A DNA stretch of 14,938 nucleotides from Phoronis ovalis. Taxonomy: Eukaryota > Phoronida > Phoronidae. Shown one piece after another: positions 11,101 to 14,938 of the stretch. The notes under the pieces were generated by a model. That model saw only the letters and a program-made list of their open reading frames with translations. It was not told the DNA's origin and did no database searches. Position 1 is the first letter of the stretch; every line of letters starts with the position of its first letter. A program made the position numbers and the translations under genes. The DNA is taken from positions 1-14,938 of the forward strand of contig JAOXYB010029900.1 in NCBI GenBank assembly GCA_028565635.1. The letters are read 5' to 3'.

Positions 11101-14100
11101 ACTTTAATTCCCCTTGTCAACCATAACTGATTATACCAAGGGGTACTATTCGTCATTCCTGTGTGATAGGCTACTACTTTTTTTTTAGAAGTATTACCAT
11201 AATATGAGGCCATATAGGTACCTGTTGATAATACAAGATTGTTCTCCAAATTTTGCGGTGATACTGGTTCCAGCATTGAGATGTTCTCCAGTGATTGTGA
11301 TCCTTGTGCCACCCGCTTGAATACCACGCTCAGGTTTGAAATCATTCACTTTTGGGTGTACATAATGAAACCTGGCCACAGAGGTAGTAGTATACTGATT
11401 TCCAATTTTTACGGACACTTGTAATGACAAAGTGTCTGATGCATTGCCAACAACTTGTCCAGTAATGCACACAATTTTGGATGTTTTGACATATTCATCT
11501 TCTATCACTGTGCATGGAATGTTTCCTACATCAACACCGTTGTAGATGTCATTGAATTCTTTGCCAAGATTGATCCCTCGGATAGTCAACTTTGTGCCTC
11601 CTATAGATGGACCAGACAATGGGTGGATGCTTCTGATTTCAGGGTTAGGACAGTGGTTGGTGGGCAATAACCAGTTAGCTTGACATTCACTCTGTATGGT
11701 GCAAGATGATGTCCGCTGACACCAAACACAATGATATGAAGAATCCAATGTTAAGCAGTTTCCACAATTTGCAGTGCCATCTACAACTGCCATTTCTGGA
11801 CAGTGGTAAACGTTAACTAAAACAAACGAACACAAAATATAAGGTAAAGATATATTGAGCAGTGATTTGATGAAGCCCAATGGACAGCACGAAGATTCCA
11901 ATGAAATTAAACCTATTTCTTGCAATCTTATTATGATTGCATGCACAAGGTAAGTTTGTCGTATTCGGTGATACGTCATACAAGCTGTCACGTAAATGTC
12001 CACCATCAGCTAGGCACACTTTGTCTTCTTCCATTAAACTGATGTCCATACCTTAACAAATAAACTTTTATGTCACTAGAGGGTGGTCGAACGTTTTTAC
12101 ACACACGTAACCCATGCAGGCAGACGTAAAGCAGCTAGAATTATCTAACATGACTACTTTTTCACTGATACTTTTATCAGTTGCTAATTAGCAGATGAAA
12201 AGCTCAATGTGTACTGTACAGATGGAAGGCCACATTTATCCATGTATCTATTGATATGTCAGTACCTATAACTAAGTACAGTGCTGGATTGTGGAGGTGG
12301 CATATCTTTGTACTGAGCTAGAAAAAATAGAATAAGGAAGGAAAACGTTTCAGGAGAAAAAAAATAAGATCAAACTTAAATACTGAGAATTTGTTAAAAG
12401 AGTTTCGTAGAATTTATTCATTAAATTTGTATGCATAATTAAACGTATATGTCTACACTATAGTTTGGACTAGTTCTTATGATATCAACAGAAGACATTT
12501 GGTTTATAGGCTAATCTAACGTTATTGATAACCGTAACAAAGTCGATGCATAAGATATCTGTAGAGGCAAATTGAAGTTGAGCAAATGAATAAATGTAAT
12601 TTTATACATTGGAAAAATCATTGCGGTCGTATGGTAATGCAAGAATACGACCCCGCTTGTATTTCGTTAAATCCAACGTTATATTACAGTACACGTATCT
12701 ATCTTTTGTATCCTAAGAAGGTAGTATCTAATGGTCTTTGCTTCTTAGTGTTTTAATCTGCAAAATCGAAGTACCGCGCATTGGGATGATATTAAATAGC
12801 ATACAACTCTGAATTCCCATTTTAGTGGGACTACAACACTTACCATTAATATTTTTGGGGTTATCCAAGGCTAATCTTTTGGAGCCCCAAGTGACCTGGA
12901 ATGGCACTAACAGACTTGGGATTGATGCAATATTTTCAAAGTGTACTGGTGAATCACACTTTATTGTACTGTTAGCTAGTCGTGCGTTGCGATGCACCAT
13001 ATTTCCACCAGGCATAGCGAAGACAAAACGGAAGTTATCTTGAAAACTCTATAGAAAGGACATTTCGAAATGTTAGTAGTATCTTCTTTTTAACTAGTGC
13101 AAATTAATGTTGCAGTCTAACAAATAAATTAACCAAAAATATGAGACAGTCATAAATAAATTAGGATTGATTATTACCTGGCTACTATCAATCGGTTTGC
13201 TTGCAGTCGAACAGAAAACAAGAGGTGAAAATAAAATTGAAGGATTTTTTAGTTTTAGCTGGATGATAGCATACATGTTTGATGAGCAATAAAACAAGGT
13301 AAACATTTACATAGGATATGCCGGTGTAGGTAAAAAGTCCATATGCCTGATACGATATATCGGTATTTCCATATGTTTTAGTATATCGTGACTGCTAGGA
13401 GTAACAATGGTATAGATAGGTTAAATAAGTTATTGTAGCTTTCCAATAAATGGGGAGTTCTGTATTGTATTAGTTTAATAATCATAAGGTACTTTAATGG
13501 TCGACATATCACTATACCTCAGATAAATTCGACACCTTGCGAGGACAAGTGGTAAAAGTGTGCATCTGTATCATTCGAAAAAGGTGAAGCTAACTAAAAG
13601 AATTTAATATTACTTAAAATACCAGAAGATTTTTTGCGTTTACGAAAATGCTTTCATCGCTTCCTGATGGTACCAGGATTTCATCCCGATCAAGGATTAT
13701 CCGAGGACATCGATACGGCCCACTTCTTTCGCTAAGGCCTCGTACCTATCAAAAGAATATATATCAATATCACGTGATCATGTATTGATTAAACGAAAAA
13801 CACATGTGTCGTTCGTAGCAAAACCTGTTTTCTCATACAACATTAAGCAGTACATACATTAGATAAGATTTATTTTAGAAACCTTGTTATATTTTGAAGT
13901 TCTTAAATGTATTGGATCTTACATTATTTCCAGTTACAATTTCGTCAGAGCCACAGCTTTCTCTGTCGTTGGTGCATATGTGTTGTCTGACACACCAACT
14001 ACACGGGAATAGACTCTTGGTGCATGTCGTACATCTGGGAATAAAGAATATCATTTAATGTTTGAGTCCTCAGTATCCGTACCAATATAACTCATGTGAA

Positions 14101-14844
14101 ACATCTATACTACTGGGATTCAATGATATTATATTGAACAAAAACAAGAAAGCATTTTAGATTTGACCCAGTAGGTCAGACTCAAATATATTACTGGTGC
14201 CCATGTACGTCAATGGGTTTTTGAAAAAGCCTCTAATTAAATGTATTTTTCCATTTTTAAATGTTGACCCCTTTTCAATAACTGGAAGAAATCTCTTGAC
14301 CTTTCAAGAACAAAAGGCAATCGCAAATTAACTTCCGAGACGAAGTTTGGTCAAGTGGTTGGCGTTTTTTTAAGGCGATTTCGATACCCTAAGCATGTAC
14401 AGTTAATCAAAAAGTACCCTTTCGTATATTTTATCGAAGAATATAAACCTAAATGCGTAACGCGCGTTAACGTGCTTTGTTCTTAAAATCTCCCTGTTTA
14501 CGTGTTTTTGTTCACGCACATGGGTACCAGTAACATACTTAAGTAGTACTCCCAAGAATCTGACTATCAATAATGTTTCCCAGTGGTAAATATACAAGAA
14601 AATAGATTACTACTCCATTTTCCTCGCGATTATTTGAAATACCAATATAGAAAATTGTCAATCGTGACAAAATGAAAGAGGCAAATTTCTCTCAACCTAG
14701 AAAATCGAACAAAATACGGTAAACCAGAGTAATACTGTAGTCCGTTCACTTACGATGAATGTAGTGCACAGTTGAAGAAAGAGAAATTGGTAGCGACTAA
14801 ATCTTGACCACTTTTGCGCACGGCAAGTTGCATAGTAATATGAT
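2025..14844 (-). CDS. Plexin-like receptor tyrosine kinase (PSI/IPT ectodomain, MET-type kinase), 5'-partial, 17 exons
   Basis: This is a single-pass receptor tyrosine kinase. The joined exons are 14844-14754, 14034-13923, 13745-13623, 13048-12844, 11816-11222, 10708-10541, 10274-10181, 9933-9694, 9187-9008, 8579-8345, 7032-6910, 5971-5891, 5046-4856, 3546-3437, 3157-2995, 2590-2454 and 2127-2025. All junctions are GT-AG and agree in phase; 2,949 nt in frame give 982 residues plus TAA. Approximate domains in the partial protein: IPT1 end 1-20, PSI2 25-67, IPT2 68-177, PSI3 178-232, IPT3 233-329, IPT4 330-420, IPT5 421-525, IPT6 525-622, transmembrane about 632-655, juxtamembrane 656-714, kinase about 715-977. 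Catalytic residues are present: GxGxFG at 720-725, Lys744, Glu763, HRD 840-842, Asn847, DFG 860-862. Multiple N-glycosylation sequons lie in the ectodomain. The Sema domain and signal peptide would lie beyond 14938. MET-like kinase identity is from motif reading, not a search. The ectodomain resembles plexins more than MET because it has at least two PSI domains with a plexin-type linker. Confidence 0.9.
2128..2453 (-). other. Intron (phase 2)
   Basis: Bounded by GTAAGC and TTTCAG. Nothing else is recognised. Confidence 0.9.
2454..2590 (-). CDS. Exon: kinase subdomains IX-X
   Basis: The acceptor is TTCCACAATAG and the donor GTAAGC; 45 codons and a phase 2 end. [14 protein letters not shown] matches MET letter for letter. 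[14 protein letters not shown] and [12 protein letters not shown] are the following loop and helix. An open reading frame in another frame across this stretch is only a shadow. Confidence 0.95.
2591..2994 (-). other. Intron (phase 0)
   Basis: Bounded by GTAAGT and CACAATAG. It contains a C9 run at 2732-2740 and a small AT-only inverted repeat near 2933-2953. Confidence 0.85.
2995..3157 (-). CDS. Exon: kinase DFG, activation loop and APE-equivalent, subdomains VII-VIII
   Basis: The acceptor is TATGTCTTAG and the donor GTAAGT. One base completes a Leu codon, then 54 codons follow. [10 protein letters not shown] holds the magnesium-binding Asp860. DVYERDYY holds three activation-loop tyrosines in the Y-xxx-YY pattern shared by MET and insulin receptors. 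[11 protein letters not shown] replaces APE with ALE, as in MET, RON and AXL relatives. Confidence 0.95.
3437..3546 (-). CDS. Exon: kinase helix E and catalytic loop, subdomain VI
   Basis: The acceptor is ATCATTGTAG and the donor GTAAGT; 36 codons and a phase 2 end. [19 protein letters not shown] is helix [13 protein letters not shown] is the full tyrosine-kinase catalytic loop, with catalytic Asp842 and Asn847, and the AAR order specific to receptor-type tyrosine kinases. Confidence 0.95.
3547..4855 (-). other. Intron (phase 0)
   Basis: Bounded by GTGAGT and ATTGTAG. It contains poly-T and poly-A runs near 4269 and 4405. The short open frames in it show no domain and no phase-compatible splice sites that I can support. 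Confidence 0.85.
4856..5046 (-). CDS. Exon: kinase helix C and hinge, subdomains III-V
   Basis: The acceptor is CATTTTAG and the donor GTGAGT; 63 complete codons end in phase 0. [10 protein letters not shown] contains the helix C glutamate (Glu763) and [10 protein letters not shown] the following strand. [17 protein letters not shown] is the hinge and helix D region and is close to the MET form VVLPYMKHGDLRNFIRN. Confidence 0.94.
5047..5890 (-). other. Intron (phase 1)
   Basis: Bounded by GTGAGT and ATTTTAG. AT-rich with A-runs; nothing recognisable in it. Confidence 0.85.
5891..5971 (-). CDS. Exon: kinase subdomains I-II
   Basis: The acceptor is CGTTTTAG and the donor GTGAGT; it is the shortest exon, with 26 complete codons. 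HFGCVFKG completes GRGHFGCV, the ATP-binding glycine loop in the form typical of MET and RON. VAVKTL carries the ATP-anchoring lysine (Lys744 of the partial protein). Confidence 0.93.
5972..6909 (-). other. Intron (phase 1) inside the glycine loop
   Basis: Bounded by GTATGG and CGTTTTAG. It carries the SINE-like element on the opposite strand. No coding exon is seen. Confidence 0.85.
6495..6600 (+). mobile_element. tRNA-derived SINE-like element
   Basis: RNA polymerase III A-box TGGCTCGGTGG at 6504-6514, continuing GTTAACAAGC as in tRNA, and B-box GGTTCGAGGCT at 6557-6567. The start-to-start spacing of 53 bases fits a tRNA-derived head. It is not a tRNA gene: the acceptor stem does not pair convincingly and the anticodon region is not canonical. 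The boundaries of any tail are not clear. It lies in the intron between 6910 and 5971, antisense to the receptor. Confidence 0.6.
6910..7032 (-). CDS. Exon: juxtamembrane segment and first half of the glycine-rich loop
   Basis: The acceptor is AAATTGCTAG and the donor GTATGG. Two bases complete a Tyr codon, then 40 codons end IVGR and a split Gly. The text [15 protein letters not shown] is juxtamembrane; [15 protein letters not shown] leads into the ATP loop. The frame is open upstream for about 60 bases, so an acceptor slightly further up is possible, but this one fits the phase of the exon B donor. Confidence 0.85.
7130..7200 (-). pseudogene. Decayed duplicate of the juxtamembrane exon
   Basis: Positions 7162-7182 repeat 21 bases of the juxtamembrane exon (6945-6965) exactly, and weaker similarity runs on both sides. 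The minus-strand frame reads [15 protein letters not shown] then stop, against the exon text [11 protein letters not shown]. An in-frame TAA and no clear acceptor suggest a dead exon copy. Confidence 0.5.
7218..7517 (-). repeat. Dispersed repeat, copy 2, inverted
   Basis: On the minus strand it runs from AAAATCCCTAGTGCAATTT near 7517, through TAGGATGTACCTAATG and AGGTGTGATTAAAC, to ACTTAGCCTTAAAT near 7218. These match copy 1 island for island with moderate divergence. It lies in the intron between the transmembrane and juxtamembrane exons. Confidence 0.7.
7601..7877 (+). repeat. Dispersed repeat, copy 3
   Basis: Shares with copy 1 GGTCATAAGAATAATGG, TTAAAAATGTAGT, AGATGTACC, ATGAGGTGTCATAAAATGCTAA, CATGACATAGCCCGAATATTA and TTATTTAAACA in the same order and strand. 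It is separated from inverted copy 2 by about 83 bp, so the two could pair in the pre-mRNA. Confidence 0.65.
8345..8579 (-). CDS. Exon B: end of IPT6, transmembrane helix, start of juxtamembrane region
   Basis: The acceptor is CCTTCTTACAG, starting in phase 0 with [15 protein letters not shown] helix of about 24 hydrophobic residues ([14 protein letters not shown] then [10 protein letters not shown]) is followed by the stop-transfer RRKTR. The donor is taken as AGT|GTGAGT, ending in phase 1; reading on gives a stop 12 bases later. Joined to 7032 it gives EECEEYLLPHM. The cytosolic stretch [14 protein letters not shown] recalls the start of the plexin juxtamembrane coil. Confidence 0.88.
8543..8725 (-). 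CDS. Exon A: tandem duplicate of the transmembrane exon, candidate alternative terminal exon
   Basis: The acceptor TCTTTCTTACAG is almost identical to that of exon B over about 23 intronic bases, and exon A starts in the same phase. It encodes [12 protein letters not shown] and GELKY, parallel to [12 protein letters not shown] and GNLKY of exon B. A different hydrophobic helix follows ([18 protein letters not shown]), then a short tail KVNPSYR and on to TAA at 8545-8543, 60 codons in all. The tail is encoded by the polypyrimidine tract and acceptor of exon B. No GT within it leaves the phase 1 needed to join the juxtamembrane exon. Use of this exon would therefore make a membrane-anchored receptor without kinase. 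Expression is inferred, not shown. Confidence 0.6.
   Translation of the reverse strand, partial: VNIGNDRNSEFFIIGELKYTSYVHGGGFIVLAVIIMFVIVIFKVNPSYRLLLGIIGILHS
9008..9187 (-). CDS. Exon: IPT6
   Basis: Exactly 60 codons, phase 0 at both ends; acceptor TTTATTTCAG and donor [26 protein letters not shown] and IQCSLPP match the last plexin IPT domain (compare GRNLLPP and YTVLIGSTPC in plexin A). This exon can be joined in frame to either of two tandem transmembrane exons, at 8579 or 8725. Confidence 0.9.
9188..9693 (-). other. Intron (phase 0)
   Basis: Bounded by GTAAAC and TTTCAG. A cluster of ATTCC and GGAAT words in both orientations lies at about 9240-9330 and may be a repeat fragment. No exon is recognised. 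Confidence 0.8.
9694..9933 (-). CDS. Exon: IPT5 second half and start of IPT6
   Basis: Exactly 80 codons, phase 0 at both ends; acceptor CTCTTTTAG and donor GTAAAC. It starts [17 protein letters not shown], the end strands of IPT5, and contains the plexin-like YPDPEF that marks the start of IPT6. It ends KKLTIK, which runs into GRNL of the next exon to give the IPT motif LTIKGRNL. A basic RHKR site lies at residues 485-488 in the IPT5 loop (see findings). Confidence 0.9.
10181..10274 (-). CDS. Exon: IPT5 first half
   Basis: The acceptor is TTTTTTTTAG and the donor GTACTT, with 31 codons after a one-base junction codon. The core [12 protein letters not shown] matches the GG..L.V.G.NL strand of an IPT domain with a looser sequence, followed by [12 protein letters not shown]. 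The next exon supplies the cysteine. Confidence 0.85.
10541..10708 (-). CDS. Exon: end of IPT4 and start of IPT5
   Basis: The acceptor lies after GCAAATAG and the donor is GTAAGT. The first base completes a Ser codon; 55 codons follow and the exon ends in phase 2. It contains IAVCTT, the EMKFDNETV strand and FEYTENPNI, the usual end of one IPT domain and start of the next (compare YNYTEDPTI in plexin A), then [10 protein letters not shown] of IPT5. Sequons NAS, NET and NIS are present. Confidence 0.85.
10709..11221 (-). other. Intron (phase 2)
   Basis: Bounded by GTACCT and AAATAG. It holds a short tandem duplication GATTATCTAGT at about 10857-10879. No coding content is seen. Confidence 0.8.
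11222..11816 (-). CDS. Exon: PSI3, IPT3 and first half of IPT4
   Basis: This is the largest exon (595 nt, 197 complete codons). The acceptor is TTTGTTTTAG and the donor GTACCT. PSI3 is seen as YHCPE, CGNC, HCVWC and SCTIQSEC. It is followed by IPT3 starting [20 protein letters not shown] with the GINLG loop and CTVIEDEY, then IPT4 starting [18 protein letters not shown] with GEHLNAG. These immunoglobulin-like IPT/TIG signatures (GP..GGT.LTI.G.NL) are clear. Reading the open frame upstream of 11816 enters intron, so an ATG at 12006 is not a real start. Confidence 0.93.
11817..12843 (-). other. Intron (phase 1) inside IPT2/PSI3 boundary
   Basis: Bounded by GTAAGT and TTTTAG. It contains exon-like stretches at 12252-12303 and 11813-12051 that do not fit between the flanking exons in phase; both are discussed elsewhere in this annotation. 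The flanking exons join to a clean plexin-like NINVNVYHC. Confidence 0.75.
12844..13048 (-). CDS. Exon: main part of IPT2
   Basis: The acceptor is CCTTTCTATAG and the donor GTAAGT; the exon starts in phase 0 and ends in phase 1. Residues such as [23 protein letters not shown] and LDNPKNIN correspond to the plexin IPT2 domain that ends in a WNG...IDNPQNI type strand just before PSI3. The sequon NST is present. Joining to 11816 rebuilds NINVNVYHC, which is why I treat 11817-12843 as one intron. Confidence 0.85.
13049..13622 (-). other. Intron (phase 0)
   Basis: Bounded by the weak donor GTATTT and the acceptor CTATAG. AT-rich; nothing else is recognised. Confidence 0.7.
13623..13745 (-). CDS. 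Exon: start of IPT2
   Basis: The acceptor is TTCTTTTGATAG. Forty-one codons in phase 0 include CPRI, EILVPSG and NAKNLL, as in the first strands of the plexin IPT2 domain (compare CPQI, IYVPVG and ARNLP in plexin A). The donor GTATTT is weak and is the least certain splice site of the model. It was chosen because the frame hits a stop two codons later and the next exon continues in phase 0. Confidence 0.78.
13923..14034 (-). CDS. Exon: PSI2 domain
   Basis: The acceptor is TTTATTCCCAG and the donor is GTAAGA. Its first base completes a Ser codon, then 37 codons follow. The cysteine pattern CTTC, PCSWC, ICTND, SCGSD and the ending VTGNN match the small disulphide-rich PSI (plexin-semaphorin-integrin) fold. 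The C..C, C.WC and CT spacing is the plexin PSI2 type. It ends in phase 0. Confidence 0.9.
14035..14753 (-). other. Intron (phase 2)
   Basis: Bounded by GTAAGT and TTCCCAG. AT-rich, with the tRNA-like relic near 14348. No further exon is recognised. Confidence 0.8.
14346..14395 (+). repeat. tRNA-like relic
   Basis: A-box-like TGGTCAAGTGG at 14348-14358 followed by GTTGGCG, and B-box-like ATTTCGATACC at 14378-14388. The boxes are only about 30 bases apart, shorter than in a tRNA or intact SINE, so this is at best a deleted SINE fragment in the intron 14035-14753. Confidence 0.35.
14754..14844 (-). CDS. Exon: end of IPT1 and first cysteine of PSI2
   Basis: This is the most 5' exon visible. 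The acceptor follows CTATGTAG and the donor is GTAAGT. It starts with the last two bases of a codon and ends in phase 2. The frame ends in [11 protein letters not shown], a plexin-type run into the second PSI domain, with an N-glycosylation sequon (NFS). The other two frames do not continue into the next exon in phase. The exon before it is off the window. Confidence 0.8.
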
Positions 14845-14938
14845 CTACATAGAAATAATTATTAATAATTATTTATAATTTTGTCATAGTCATTTGCAGA
14901 AAAATTGTAAATGGAAACTTTTAATGATCATTACATTT

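Noticed and set aside
11194-12006. A 270-codon open frame starting with ATG at 12006 as a separate gene
   Set aside because: Only the part from 11816 down is coding; the upstream part is intron read-through and the last codons run past the donor at 11221.
12252-12303. Exon-like 52-base stretch between a TTTTTTCTAG acceptor and a GTACTG donor
   Set aside because: Its length is not a multiple of three. In the phase demanded by the exon at 12844 it ends in phase 2, whereas 11816 needs phase 1; joined instead to 12051 it soon reaches a stop. Direct joining of 12844 to 11816 restores a clean plexin-like sequence.
1-14938. CRISPR array, bacterial operon, riboswitch or phage features
   Set aside because: The window is intron-containing animal DNA; no regularly spaced repeats or prokaryotic gene signals are seen.

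Overview
The window is animal nuclear DNA. It is AT-rich, has short coding exons separated by GT-AG introns, and carries tRNA-derived SINE-like sequence. AT-richness, intron sizes of about 180 to 1,300 bp and divergent repeats suggest an invertebrate. A lophotrochozoan such as a bivalve mollusc is my guess only. Nothing bacterial or viral is seen.

One gene fills most of the window on the minus strand. I can assemble 17 consecutive exons, from 14844 down to the stop codon at 2025. All 16 internal junctions agree in phase, and together they give an open frame of 982 codons plus a stop. The first exon is not the gene start: it begins in mid-codon, and the N-terminus (expected Sema and PSI1) lies beyond 14938. 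The protein reads, in order: end of a plexin-type IPT1, PSI2, IPT2, PSI3, IPT3, IPT4, IPT5, IPT6, one transmembrane helix, a short juxtamembrane segment, and a complete tyrosine kinase domain most like MET/RON. It is therefore a receptor tyrosine kinase with a plexin-like ectodomain where plexins carry a RasGAP domain. MET-family receptors normally have a single PSI and four IPT domains, so this domain order is the most striking feature of the window.

The second striking feature is a tandemly duplicated transmembrane exon. Copy B (8345-8579) leads into the kinase. Copy A (8543-8725) has its own near-identical acceptor in the same phase and encodes a different transmembrane helix. It has no donor compatible with the kinase exons, and reads through the acceptor of B to a stop. 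Acceptor choice could switch between a kinase receptor and a kinase-less membrane form. A decayed second copy of the juxtamembrane exon lies in the next intron.

Layout from left to right: 1-2024 is the region beyond the 3' end of the gene, with one copy of a dispersed repeat and a small CpG-richer patch holding a perfect CRE; 2025-5971 holds six kinase exons, 6910-7032 the juxtamembrane exon with the start of the kinase, and 8345-8725 the transmembrane exons; 9008-11816 holds the IPT and PSI3 exons; 12844-14844 holds IPT1 end, PSI2 and IPT2 exons. Introns hold an inverted pair of the dispersed repeat (7218-7877), a tRNA-like SINE (about 6495-6600) and a weaker tRNA-like relic near 14348. I see no plus-strand protein gene.
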